Origin: Salvia splendens
Taxonomy: Eukaryota > Streptophyta > Magnoliopsida > Lamiales > Lamiaceae
Direction of reading: 5' to 3'
Length of the DNA stretch: 64,000 nt
NCBI RefSeq assembly: GCF_004379255.2
Contig: NC_056049.1
Coordinates: 1,178,001 to 1,242,000 of the forward strand
Shown piece after piece: positions 44,901 through 56,227 of the stretch. Position 1 is the first letter of the stretch. Each line of letters starts with the position of its first letter. The notes under the pieces are model-generated. The model had not been told where the DNA came from and ran no database searches. It saw only the letters and a program-made list of their open reading frames with translations. Position numbers and translations under genes: made by a program.

Positions 44901-47393
44901 CAACCAACCAATGTCACAAAGCAGATCGACTTTCACCCTACCAACCAGTGGCACTGTAACCCACTCCGTAAGCTGCGATGTGGCAGCCTTCTCCTCCCTA
45001 TTCCTGTCCCCTGTAACAACGAACCCCCTTCTCATTCTTTTCTTTCCATATGTCTTTCCAGATTCTGTTTCACCATGCCTCATCTCTTTCAACTCTTCAC
45101 TCTCCTCTTCACAGATTTTATTAACTCCAAATGCATCATAATCTCCATTAAATAACCAACCTAACTCCTTCAATACAAGCACATGAATTCGGTTCTCCCC
45201 TGTCATAGCCGATGCCCATTGCACATTTCCCTTACCACCCATCTCTTCATCATATTGAGCCGTGAACTTCATCTTCACCAAGGGTTTAGGGAAGCGAACA
45301 GGCCGCCTCGTCAAATTACTCACCACATTCAAAGTGACAGCAATATCCCTCACTGTGGCAATTTGTCGAACACTTGGCACAAATTCCACTTCCTTGAGTT
45401 TATTTTCTTCAGAAAAAGTGTTATACTCTGAAAAATCAGTAACATGCGGCCCTAATTCAGTTTCCTTCATCTTGTCATGATTGAGCCTCTTCCCAGCCTT
45501 CACGTCATGCAAGAAAAAATTCAAAGAATTGCCAAAATCGACAAGGCCATCACCACCCTCATCCGAACCACTTGAAACCCCTTCAGAAGCTTCCTTATCA
45601 GTCTCCATTATATCTGCAAACTCACTGAACTCATCAAACTCATACTTAAGTCCTTCGACCTTAGAGTTCACATCCAATTTCTCATTTCTCCGAAGATTAC
45701 TCTCCTCACGGTCACACCAAAATACACCAGTTAATGTTAGCTCTTGAAGCTTAGATAGGGCATAAGCCTCATCTAATGTTTTTGGTTTAAACAAACAAAC
45801 CGGTACCCGTATTTCATCTACTAACCCCGACACAAATAAACTCAATGCTTGATCCTCTTGTATACCAGCCTTAGAGTTTAATGTAGCAAATGCTTCGATA
45901 TAACTTCGAACATGTGATACCTGCTTCAGACTCCGCAACTGAACAATCGGATCATCTTCTTCCACAAGTGATTCATGGCTGGATTCGACATCTACCATGG
46001 CAGTTGCCCCACCGCTCCCCTGTAATCGATCTTTAATAGCCGTGACTGCCTTCAACATCTTGTCACATCGAGCATCGATCTTCTCCTGCCGTTGGACCAA
46101 CTCAAACAACCTTTCCCCAATTCGCCTCTCAGCCTCCTCGATCAACCTTTCCCCAATTCTCCTCTCAGCCTCCATCGCCCTACAATTTCACCTCCGTAGC
46201 TCGCTTCGCCGTTATGTCCGAGGATGAACAGCTCTGGATACCACTTGATGCGATTTCAGCTCAATCTCAGCTGGAAATGCAACACTTCTCCCACACTTCA
46301 CACCACAACCAAAGAGCACACCAAAACAGCAATTTACAAAGACAAAATGCAGAAATTGAATGATATTGAAGTGATAATCAACCGATAAGAAATGACGATA
46401 CAATAGGAATTGATAACGATAAACAAGATAGAAGAAGTAACCAAGGTAAATGCATCGGATCTACGATCCTAGCCCAAGCGCTCAGCGCACACAACACACA
46501 ATTTTCATGACCCCTATCAGAGAAGAGAGTCTCTGCATTTATACTCAATCTGTTTTCCTTCTCTCTCATTTGCATTTAGACCCCTCAACTTTCCTTCTCT
46601 CACACTTCTGTTTGAACTGACGTGGCCCTCCAGCTGGCATCTCAACTGAGCCGATTGAGCTTAGCTTCTTCTCCTCTCTATAAATTGAGACCGTAACAGA
46701 TTCTAACATTATTACTGGCTACAAGCATCAAGTAAAATGATGATATATACACCATATCACACAGCTTAAATACTCCCAACTACGGAATGTGGGCTCGTGC
46801 AACTTCTTCAAAAGCACATTCTTCACACCAGAGAGAACGGATTGATTCTTGAATAAAAGTGGGACCCGTATCACACTAACTGTTTCCATCCACTTTCTTT
46901 CACATTTCTAAAAACTCGCACCGGTCAAATGGGGACATTATTTCATGGTCGGAGGGAGCTTTACCACAACAATAAATCGACAATCTTGAGTGAAAAATAA
47001 AATAAAAAATCTCATCCATGGGAATTGCTACATGATTAGGTATTTAGGTTGCACCAATTTTCCTAATTGGGCATTCTCCCCAAATATTAAAAACATATGC
47101 GTAATGCAGAATAATTATTGGGGAAACTACCAGATTTCTTGAACCGAACACAAATGAATCTCAAAAGCGAAGATCTAATTATTGAATAATTCTCTCCATA
47201 ACAGAGTGAAATCGCAACACCTCAATACCAGCTCCAATTGAACGGTAAAACTAACAATTGAATTTTGAGGGTAAACTTTTGATACCTTGTCGCGGTTGGA
47301 GGAGGAGGCGGTGGTGGCGGCGGCGGTGGAGGCGGTGTGAAGCGATAGATCATAAGATGGCTTCAACAGCAGCAGCAATCTCTTCCGCACCAT
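41935..47393 (-). CDS. NADK3: NAD(H) kinase, NADK3 type
   Basis: Five minus-strand exons (47286-47393, 43236-43481, 42983-43063, 42382-42533, 41935-42298) encode 316 aa. It phosphorylates NAD(H) to NADP(H) using ATP; the Arabidopsis NADK3 prefers NADH. The kinase motif IAIGGDGTLLHASH has GGDG at residues 88-91. NSDPTQPKEV, ALNDILLAHPCPATVSRFSF and the glycine-rich SSGLRVSTGAGSTAAMHSAGG follow, as the family requires. The N-terminus MVRKRLLLLLKP has no clear transit peptide. Arabidopsis NADK3 ends in the peroxisomal signal SRY, but this protein ends ISRNK, without an obvious PTS1. Intron 1 is 3.8 kb because of an LTR-retrotransposon insertion. Confidence 0.93.
43807..44259 (-). repeat. 3' LTR of the NADK3-intron element
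   Basis: Direct repeat of 46246-46698. It contains a TATAAATG box in the minus orientation. The small open frames here are LTR sequence, not genes. Confidence 0.93.
44661..46175 (-). CDS. gag-like protein of the non-autonomous LTR element, 504 aa
   Basis: The N-terminus has a duplicated EAERRIGERL motif in a coiled coil, then a retrotransposon gag-type core (VRSYIEAFATLNSKAG, EDQALSLFVSGLVDEIR, LDEAYALSKLQE). The remainder is acidic and unfamiliar. Its end overlaps, in another frame, the sequence FPSFLEDKEA-stop, typical of the last residues of gypsy pol polyproteins. The interior therefore looks like a deletion product that joined gag to the pol tail. I see no CCHC knuckle, protease or polymerase. 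A host role is not suggested. Confidence 0.75.
   Translation of the reverse strand: MEAERRIGERLIEEAERRIGERLFELVQRQEKIDARCDKMLKAVTAIKDRLQGSGGATAMVDVESSHESLVEEDDPIVQLRSLKQVSHVRSYIEAFATLNSKAGIQEDQALSLFVSGLVDEIRVPVCLFKPKTLDEAYALSKLQELTLTGVFWCDREESNLRRNEKLDVNSKVEGLKYEFDEFSEFADIMETDKEASEGVSSGSDEGGDGLVDFGNSLNFFLHDVKAGKRLNHDKMKETELGPHVTDFSEYNTFSEENKLKEVEFVPSVRQIATVRDIAVTLNVVSNLTRRPVRFPKPLVKMKFTAQYDEEMGGKGNVQWASAMTGENRIHVLVLKELGWLFNGDYDAFGVNKICEEESEELKEMRHGETESGKTYGKKRMRRGFVVTGDRNREEKAATSQLTEWVTVPLVGRVKVDLLCDIGWLVRKWFIKPKVKMKMKEVELGNLIATSTLEFGEGMKTGPWLQSSLILTFHLGGSYFALFLPTMTCFLPSLRTRKLNGGEY
46246..46698 (-). repeat. 5' LTR of the NADK3-intron element
   Basis: Near-identical direct repeat of 43807-44259; in minus orientation it lies directly upstream of the primer-binding site. 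Confidence 0.93.
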
Positions 47394-48129
47394 TCTCTCT
47401 CTCTCTCTCCGTTTCAATGGCAGAGGGCGGGAATGGTAGTATTTATAGTCTGAATCCAACTACAACAGTCATTGAGCCCGAACCCGGCCCGTATCTATTA
47501 TGATTAATTCACGAATAATAAACTTTGGAGCACATAATATAAATTAATACTTACATTTCAATATTTCATAAATGGAAAATAGGACCATCGGTGAGTTTTA
47601 ATAATTCAGTCAAAGTGAATCGTAACTTAAAAATGGATGTTTCGTTTAAAATACTACATAAATAAGAGAATTACTCCTATTATTTCTATCCATTTTGAAA
47701 TGTCTCATATTTCATTTTGGCGTTTTCTATTTGAATGTCACATTTTCATCTCAGAAAAAAAAAATGGTTTCTATCCTTTTCTAATGCTCTAATACATGTG
47801 GTGAGATATTTTGTCCAAGAAAAATGAGACATTTCAAATGGGACGAACCGAGTATTATTTATCGAGAATTTTCTTATACTCCGAATATCTAAAGAATCAA
47901 CTCAAATATAGAAAATGAAGAAGAATGTGACAATTGTATGTAGTATATTTATTTAGTACGATGTTTGAAGAATGTTACACCCACAAACAAGCACGACCAA
48001 CTTAGCCAAAGGCGTTGATCAAACTCTAAATTAACATACAATAAAGAGAGTAACAACATGATGCAGTAATAAAAACTATTACAATATGTAATTGTAATGT
48101 AAAGTGATGTATGCAAATCTGAACACTCT
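47394..48129. other. NADK3 promoter and RHM 3' region
   Basis: On the minus strand a TATAAATAC box lies about 50 bp upstream of the NADK3 start (47441-47449), followed by a GAGA-rich leader. A degenerate Stowaway-like MITE spans about 47675-47858 (ACTCCTATTATTTCTATCC ... GGGACGAACCGAGTA). The rest is the 3' untranslated region of RHM. Confidence 0.55.
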
Positions 48130-50225
48130 TCAAGCAGCAGAGGTCTTCTGGTTGGGCTCGAAAACGTACTTGATCAACGACTCCTTGATGGATAGCAGCT
48201 CCGGGAACTCCTTCTTCAGCTTGGACGCATCCATCTCGTTGTTGCTCCTGGCAGCAACGATCACCTTGGCTTGCTCCTCGAGCGTGAAGTTGCTCCACTT
48301 GAACTCCGGGTTGATGTACTTCTTGTACAGCTCCAGGCACTCGTTGTGGCTGATGACGCCAGGGTTGGTGAAGTTCCATATTCCCCTGAGGTTTCGCTTG
48401 GCCATCTCGATCGAGATTGGGAGGAGTTCGTCCAAGACTGTCATGCTGTTGGGGATGTTCACCACCTTGTTGTACCGGGAGATCTTTATGATGAAGTTGC
48501 GCGGGTTCTCAAGGTCGGAGGATATTGGCATCCGGACTCTTAGCGTGCACACATTGTCGAACTCTTTCAAGAGATCCTCTACCTGCAGACAATATGTAAA
48601 GAAGTCAGTATACAAACAGAATGAGATGTAATGTTGATCACAGATTGCAGTGTTCGGGTTATTACCATCGCCTTGGTCTTGGAATAGTACGAGCCAGCAA
48701 AATTGGGGGTGTCGTCCTCTTTGAACCCGATCCCAGAGCCTTCAGGGTGTGCAGCATCATACTCGAATATGCAGCCAGTCGCATAGTTCACCACTAGAAG
48801 ACCTTGTTCTCTGCAGACATCCGCAAGAGTCAATGTGCCAACGACATTGGTTCGGATTGTCTCCACCTTGTGAGATTCGCACCAGTCAACGTTGGGTCTA
48901 CCTGTTAGTCCAGCAGCATTGAAGACATGAGTAGGCTTAACAGCAGCAATATCTGCCAAAAGTGAAGCACGATCCTGCAAACGCCCCTTTCCATATTCGT
49001 AAGGGATCCCTTGCTTCTCACAGAGCTCTCCGAGCAAGCCACCAAGCCACCCTGTCCTGCCATAGATCAAGAACTTGTAGGCTGGTTTCTGAGGCGAGTC
49101 GCTGTTTTTGGCAGCCGGGACCAACATCTTGGCCTGGCTAGCATTACCAGACAACTCCGATTCAGACTTCTCAGACGCCCTATCCGTGCCACCGGGCATC
49201 ATCAACATTCTAGGATGCGGTATCAGAGCACCAGAGACATCACCCCACCAGTCCGGGTTGCTGATGTACCACTCCATTGTCTTCCTCAACCCGTCTTCCC
49301 AAGCAGTCCTCTCAGCCCACCCCAAATTCTTCAGCTTCTCGTCGTCAAGGAAATACCTCTGATCATTGAATGGCCTGTTCTCCACAAACTGAATGCACTT
49401 GTTAGCATCCTTGTTAAACAGCTTGCATATATCTTGAGCAACATCGATGACCCTTCTCTCCCTCTTCGTCCCAATGTTGTACACATGGCCAACTTCTCCC
49501 TTGTGGAGAACCACTTCAAACGCCTCCGCAACATCCTCACAGTAGAGATAACTCCGCACATTAGAGCCATCGCCATGGATAGGCAGAGGCTGCCCTCTCA
49601 AGGCCAAGAGGATAAACTTGGGAATCAACTTCTCGGGGAACTGATTCGGGCCATAAACATTGTTTCCACGAGTTGTGATCACAGGCAATCCATAAGATCT
49701 ACCATAGGCCATGACAAGCATCTCCGCCCCTGCCTTGGTTGCTGAGTAAGGGTTCGTGGGAAGCAGCTGTGACGCCTCATGGTTGCCAACAACAGCATCC
49801 TCATCCGTCTCCCCATACACCTCGTCAGTGCTGACATGGATAAACCTCCTGATCTGACTCCCAGTAACCTTGCAGGCCTCCAGAAGGACATGAGTGCCAT
49901 AGATGTTGTTCTTGGTGAACTCAAAGCTGTTGCCGAATGAATTGTCAACATGAGTTTGAGCAGCAAAGTGCATAATCGTGTCGATGTTCTCAGTGAAGAG
50001 AAGGTAGTTCACGAGGTCAGAACTACCGATGTCTCCCTTAACAAACTTGAAGTTGGGAGAGGAGTTGGAAGGGTATAGATTCTTCAGATTGGAGCAGTAA
50101 TCAAGCTTGTCAAGAACAACGATCTTGTATTCAGGATAGTTTCGAACTAGCCTATTCGCAACGTGTGATGCAATGAATCCGGCTGCCCCAGTAATCAGGA
50201 TATTTTTGGGAGTAAATGTCGACAT
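48130..50225 (-). CDS. RHM1: trifunctional UDP-rhamnose synthase (RHM)
   Basis: Two coding exons (48666-50225 and 48130-48582) encode 670 aa, the usual RHM length. It converts UDP-glucose to UDP-L-rhamnose in the cytosol for pectin and flavonoid glycosides. The N-terminal half is the 4,6-dehydratase, with GAAGFIA (residues 13-19), STDEVYGE and the YSATK catalytic pair. The C-terminal half is the 3,5-epimerase/4-keto-reductase, with GRTGWLGG (about 390) and YSKTK (514-518), just before the intron. All nucleotide-binding and catalytic motifs are intact. A leader intron is likely, with acceptor TTTGCTGCAG just upstream of the ATG and donor near 50690. RHM1 versus RHM2 cannot be told apart by eye; the symbol is provisional. 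Confidence 0.95.
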
Positions 50226-50838
50226 CTTCACGGGGGATTCTGCAGCAAATTTATGCTCAAATCAATGAAAATTAACCTAAAACCTAAATCTCCACTTAAG
50301 CCACAGGCAAAAGCAAGTTACCAAGATCAAGTTTTTGCATCTCCAGACCTAACAATTCCAATCAAATTCCGCAAAAAATCAATAAACCTCATTAATTTTC
50401 CCCAATGTAGAAAAAAAAACGAACTCTAGGTCATTAATCGCAGAGTATTTCCATAATAAGAAGCAATTAAGCATAATTAAGTTAACTAAACATCAAAATC
50501 ATTAACTCGGCTCTAAACATCCAATCAAATCAAACATTTACCATAACTGCTCAGCAAGCACAAGCTTAAACCACCACCTAAACTACATTGCATGATTTAG
50601 ATCCGAAATCAAACGCATTGAATTCTCAAACAGATCTAGCACATTGGATCAGAAATGAAGCGAATGAGATCTCGGAAAGCAAAACTTACATTTTGCAGTT
50701 GCTCGGATCAGATTCAGCGGAAGATTGAATAGAAAAAAGAATAAAAACAATCAAAAAATTCCCCTTGAAAACAAGAGGAAATGATTTAGACCAGGAAATT
50801 GGATTTGAGTAGCGAGAATGTGGATCAACTTCCCGCCC

Positions 50839-50849
50839 CTATTTATACA
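50839..50849 (-). promoter_or_regulatory. TATA box of RHM
   Basis: TATAAATAGGGGCGGG on the minus strand, upstream of the inferred leader exon and leader intron, is a strong plant TATA context. Confidence 0.65.
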
Positions 50850-52164
50850 CAGGATCTCGGCGAATCATGCAAATTACATTTATTATTTTTTCTTTTTTTT
50901 TTCTGTTTAATTTCAGAAAGTAAGTAATGATGGAGTGATGTGTTGTTATTCATGTGGGTAGACAATGCAATGATAAGAATAAAGAATATGTGGAATGACC
51001 AAATTGACCTTAAAGAATCTAATTTTTACTATACTTCCAATAAATGTTACATTAGGGCGGTGATGAATACTTATTTTAGGAGAGCGTGTTTAATGAGTTA
51101 AATAAAAAAAATGATTAAATGTATTAATAAAAATGGAAAACAGTTATTAAAGTAATACAGGAATAAGAGATAAGATGGTTACTTGTAAGTATTAGTTAGC
51201 ATTTATTTTTTTACTAATAAGAAAATTTGATAATTTTGTGGAATAAACTAAAAAAGAAAGTGTGACATCTTCTTTGAGATAGAGAACACTTTTTTTTAAA
51301 AATTTTGGTATAACTATTAAAGTTCGGATGGAGAATTTTCAATTAGCGTCGGAGGTTGAGGATGACAATGAAAAGGTAGTAGTGGATTTAGGGGGTAGAA
51401 GGGGGTTCGAATCTTTCGGAGAGTCTAAATATCTCTAGAGTCGAATCTATAAATATCATAATCGTCACTTTTGAATGTAAAAATATAGTAATACTATTTG
51501 TTTTCAGTCGTTGTCATAAAAGATTCAATAGCCTAATAGTTAAAGTATTACTCAACAGATCTAAAAATTTATAATCAAATCCTCAATGGAAACTTTATTT
51601 TTCTTTATTTTACTATAATACATCTTATTATAAAATAAATATTTAAAATATTAAATAAAACCGATTCTTCATTTATCCTTTTTTATTAATTTATTCTCCA
51701 AATGCACCCTTAAAACACTTTATTCCTCTATTATTTGTCCTTATCAATATAATTTCTTTAAAATACTTCGAAATCTATTATTTATCTATCTTTCTTTTTC
51801 TTTTTCATGAATCCATACATCTTATTGTCAAAATAAATTCTAAAAATATTTTATGAAATCTAAACATTTAGTACGAACCTTTTAATTACTTAATAAAATC
51901 TATAAGTTAACTACGAGTCCTTAAAATACTTTATAAAGTGTAACATGATTTGTGTGGGAAAAGATAACTGCAGTGGAGAGATGGAGGAGAATCACAAGAG
52001 GTAGGTGGAAACTTTATTATTGAACTAACATTATATAGCAATGAAGCAATGATTTCTCACGTGGCTGCGTTTATTTTCAGAAAAATTAGTTAGTGATTTA
52101 GTAGCATACAAATATCCAATATTGTTTAAAAGATACTCCATTTATAAATTTATTTCAAATTTAT
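50850..52164. other. AT-rich intergenic DNA upstream of RHM
   Basis: I find no gene, RNA or transposon with definable ends. Confidence 0.5.
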
Positions 52165-52510
52165 ATTTGTCAAAGATTTTGCCTTGATGATAGATCTACT
52201 CAAATGTCTTTATTGAACTCTGTACTAGTAAAGACTGATTTTTTGGATTGGATTTTAAGAGTTAATTTGTACATTTTGCCAAAAGATTTTAATTTGATGG
52301 TAGTTCTACTCAACTCTCTTTATTGAACTATGTAGTAAAGGCTGATTATTTTGGATTATATTTAAAGAATTTGCGTTGTGGAGTATTTTGTCAAAAGAAT
52401 TTGACTTGATTATAGTTCTACCCAAATGTCTCTATATATTGAACTGAGTAGTAAGGATGAATATTTGGATTAGATTTATAGAAAAGTAACATGTTCTTTT
52501 TTCTTTTCAT
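52165..52510. repeat. degenerate tandem repeat, three copies of about 115-120 bp
   Basis: Three successive units share AAAGA.TTTGACTTGAT.ATAG.TCTACTCAAATGTCT then TATTGAACT.TGTA.TAAGG then GATT.TTTGGATT (starts near 52172, 52281 and 52395). A faint fourth relative lies near 53065-53130. The unit matches no element I recognise. Confidence 0.75.
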
Positions 52511-55049
52511 ATTAGAAAAGTACATGCTTTTTTTCTATTCATTTTAGAGCTATTTTATGAGTGGTGCTAAACAATCGCATTACTATTATTTGATTCCTAA
52601 AAAGTAAATATAGAGTGAAAATTAAGGAATTATCTAATTTTTAAGATTTAAAATTTTATGAAATAAAATTTTATATTTTAAGTTATTGGTAAATTATGAA
52701 AATAAAACAAGAAAATAATAATTTATACTTTTTATTTAAATAATTATAGCGGGAATCATGAGAGAAAATGAATTAATAATCATAAATTCGTAATCTCTGT
52801 TTAGAACCGATGTAAACTGGTTAATAGGTAAAATAATTTACATACTAATTAGAATTATTAATTTATTATTTTTTTATGAATTTTAATAAAATAATCTTGT
52901 TTGATATAAATCATAATATGGCTGTATATAAATTTTATTCAATTCAAATCATAGTGGAAGAAGGCAAAAATCTATTGGTTTACATTTAGAAACAAAGCAC
53001 CAAGTAAACTCATGTGGTTAAAGTGTGACAATTTCTTTTATTATGGATAAAGACATACTAACGTAAACCTTTTATTAACTAACTATACGGTAAAGATTAA
53101 ATTTATTTGATTGGATTTTACGAAAAGTTGAATGATTTATTTTGCGTTAACTTAATTATAAACAAGAGTAAAAAAACTAACATTAAAAAAGAGAGCCATT
53201 GTACTTTTTGTTTAATAATATCCGCAATTAATTACTACTTTGTTCATATTTTAGACATAACTGACTCGTGACTTACGAGGACTACATGCACAATTTTGCG
53301 AGTTTAAAGTGGTAAATTTGGGCATAAAAAAACTATTTTTATAACGAAGTCGTTTTTTTGATTTGGTCTAGAAATTGTACTAGTTTCATTTCGATAATCT
53401 AATTAGTAGTACTAATTAGTATAATTTTTTGTATGTTAAGGTTTTTAATAATATACTCAAATATGAAGAGGAGTATTACAATAGTTTTGATGCCAATTTA
53501 ATACTTGCTTTATTAATAATAGTGGACAAATTTGGCCTTGTGTAAAATGAAAAAGATATAGTATCAAAAATGAAAAACCGCCTCAAATAAAATAAAGTTT
53601 TTACGTAGAAATTTCTGATGCTACTTTTTTTGTATGATCACAGGTGTATCGAACCCGCCTTTGGCAGAATCCGACTAATCCTGCTCAACTGGATTTAGGC
53701 CTAAAGTCTCTTAACGGGTGACGGGACTTGAGCCCATGACCTCAAGATCACCATAGTTCGAACTGCTATAGTTCCGCACTGCCAACTGCATAGAACCTGT
53801 TGGTTCTGGTGCTATTTACTATCACATGGTATTGCAAATATGCAATCTGCATTTACTAGATAATGATGGAGTATCAATTATATATAGCTCACTTTTCTAT
53901 TATATGCGCTATATCATTGCTAAACTAAACACAAATTTAGATATGATAATCGACTCAACTAAATTAGGCAGGACAGAGGTGACCGAAACCAATTGAACTA
54001 ACTTACGAAATTTTTGAACACAAACAATTGAAATATGAGAAAATAAAAATAAATGTTGATTCACTTAAATTCAAAAAACTAAGATATGACATTATCCAAA
54101 GAAAACATTTTTTAAAAACATGAAATTGAATGTGCAGGAGTCGTGAGCTTAAAATAAAAGTGAAATCAGATATTTGCACATAAAATATATAAACAAAACC
54201 CAAAGACCTTCGGCTCCTAATTAAAATTCAAACTAGAAATTGGCACATGAACTAAAACTCTAGAATTTAAGCTAGAAAATAGCACATGAACTAAAAACTA
54301 ATAATAACCACTTTTATTTATTAAAAACTAGAATTTAAGCTAGAAATTTAATTTTAACATAACATGATTAGGACAAAACTCTCTGCAAAGTATAACTAAA
54401 ATAATACACCAAAGTCATAGCAAGTCCCTCAATGTAGTTGGAGCCTGCATCGTCTCCTACAAATCCCAAATATAAGTATGTTAATTAGTAGGAACAATGT
54501 AGTAATTCATAAAACTCATCTTTTGTTATCACATGTTTATTTAATTAAAAAATATAACACATTATTTACATGGCAGCTTGCTTTTTCAATATATATGATT
54601 ATATTTGAATCAAATAAAAAAAACATTTAAAAAACACATCTTCTCTACAATCGGTACTGATATAGAAAAATGATTTCATTTGTCTCTGCATTTCGACCAC
54701 ATAGAAATGTCTAATTCTTATTGCCTCAGTCTTATAACAAGAGTCATATTTTGTCGTTTCCATCCGTCCCATAATAAGAGTCTTATTTTATTTGTACCAT
54801 AAATGGTAAGTAGGCCTCACATTACACCAACTTATTTCACTCACATTTTATAATAAAACTAATATATATAAATGAGACCACCTACAACTAACTTATTTAA
54901 GCCTCATATTACAATATCTTTATTTTTCTCATAATATATTATAAAACTAATATTTTTTCTGTCCCAAGATACTTGTGTCATTTCTTTTAAGCACGTAATA
55001 TAAGAAATTGGTGTATTAAAGGTTAAAGTGTAGAGAATAGAATAAGATA
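52511..55049. other. AT-rich intergenic DNA with SINE and MITE pieces
   Basis: Apart from the SINE-like segment at 53640-53810 there is a degenerate Stowaway-like stretch (CATCCGTCCCATAATAAGAG near 54760). No coding sequence is seen. Confidence 0.5.
53640..53812 (-). mobile_element. probable tRNA-derived SINE
   Basis: On the minus strand a GC-richer island in AT-rich DNA has an A-box-like AGTTGGCAGTGCGG and, about 50 bases further, a B-box-like GGGCTCAAGTCCCGTCACCC. This is the RNA polymerase III promoter spacing of a tRNA-derived SINE. The ends and target duplication are not clear. Confidence 0.5.
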
Positions 55050-55257
55050 CTACCTTCGTCCCATTCAAGATGGTCACATTTCCTTTTTAGTTTGTCCATT
55101 CATCATTTTCTACATTTACAAATAAATCTCTCTCTCCTAGCTCTCTCCTCATTAAAATATTCCACTACTTTTATTCTCTCTACTTATTCCACTTAACAAC
55201 TCCTCTTAAAATCTCATGTCACTCATGAATGTGGACATTTTGAGTGGGAAGGGGAAG
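55050..55257. mobile_element. Stowaway-type MITE
   Basis: The ends are CTACCTTCGTCCC and GGGAAGGGGAAG, flanked by TA. The interior (AAGATGGTCACATTTCC ... GTGGACATTTTGAGTGGG) resembles the inner element at 14786. Confidence 0.7.
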
Positions 55258-55795
55258 TATTAGAAAGAGAGAGTAAAGTATGAACAAGAATAAAGTGCAT
55301 GCCGAAAAAGGAATATGACTCACCTACTTGGAACGAACGAAGTATATAAAAGTAGGATTCACCTTTTTCTAACTTTTATCTTTCACGTACTACTAACTTT
55401 TGTCATTCACTTTCCATTACCATTCTGAAAACTCGAGTCAATTCAAAGTGAGACTCTTATTCACGGTCGAAAGAAGTACTTTCTATGTTCAATAAATTTA
55501 TATTATAATAAAGTAAGTCCTAATTTTCACTAATATAATATTTCAATTGTTATTTTTCTCTAGGTTTACATATTAAAATTTTTATCGTCCACCGCAGATT
55601 ATTGTTAGTAGAAATAACTTGGTGATATACATATCAACCTTGTTCCTATGATCCTATCATTTTATGAATCCCGGCACAAATAGTAGACATTTTTTAGATC
55701 TTTTAAGCCTAGACTCTAGGCGATCGCATCTTTCGCCTAGGTTCAAGGCCGAACCAAAAAAGACAAAAATATTCCCAACTTATTTAATACTATGA

Positions 55796-56227
55796 CTATA
55801 AATAATTTATAGGACATATAAAATGGACCTGTTTGCACATGATTCCTTGGTGAAGTGGAGTGCCTCTTTGATCATAGAGAATGAGTCCACTAAACCTCGG
55901 CAGTTCGCACTTCCCTCCCATCAGAATCGGCCGCTGCCACACCGCTGCCGCCGAGTCATGGTGGCTCTGCCCCTCCCTCTTCACCAGCACCGGCCGCCGG
56001 ATCTCCTCCCACTCGATCCGCGGCCTGCTCCACCCCACCGACCCCAGCAGCACCTCCACGCTCCTCCTCGGAGCCGCCGCCACTTGATGCACGCGCCGCC
56101 GCCGCCGCGAGGCGGCGGCGGCGGCGAAACATGCGCCGATGAGTAGGAATGAGGCGCATGTGAATATGGCTATGGCCTTTTGCGTTGAGAGGTTCCATTT
56201 GTCTTCCAATTTCCACAATGCTTCCAT
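55796..56227 (-). CDS. small membrane protein of unknown function, 143 aa
   Basis: A single-exon frame begins MEALWKLEDKWNLSTQKA. It has one hydrophobic span (about 18-39, IAIFTCASFLLIGACFAAAA), then an Arg-rich stretch, VGWSRPRIEWEEIRRPVLVK and VWQRPILMGGKCELPRFSGL near the end. The last block looks like a conserved plant-specific family, but I know no function for it. GC content and codon use rise sharply relative to the flanks, which supports a real gene. The type-III-like topology is inferred from the single N-terminal span. Confidence 0.75.
   Translation of the reverse strand: MEALWKLEDKWNLSTQKAIAIFTCASFLLIGACFAAAAASRRRRRVHQVAAAPRRSVEVLLGSVGWSRPRIEWEEIRRPVLVKREGQSHHDSAAAVWQRPILMGGKCELPRFSGLILYDQRGTPLHQGIMCKQVHFICPINYL

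Larger units (their letters stand above)
43807..46698 (-). mobile_element. young gag-only LTR retrotransposon in NADK3 intron 1
   Basis: Two 453-bp LTRs (43807-44259 and 46246-46698) start TG and end CA, and by eye differ at one base (T/C near the end). The target duplication GATTC is exact (43802-43806 and 46699-46703). In minus orientation the 5' LTR (right copy) is followed by TGGTATCCAGAGC, an initiator-Met primer-binding site with one extra C. A polypurine tract AAGGGGGATGGAT precedes the 3' LTR. The 1986-bp interior has one large frame and no reverse transcriptase or integrase. It is non-autonomous, probably gypsy-type, in the same orientation as the host gene. Confidence 0.95.

Noticed and set aside
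44884..45747. Several plus-strand frames opposite the 504-aa frame
   Set aside because: They are shadows of the gag-like frame and have no recognisable domains.
49011..49745. 244-codon plus-strand frame antisense to RHM
   Set aside because: It overlaps the first RHM coding exon, whose product is full-length with all motifs; the antisense frame is a by-product of GC-rich codons.
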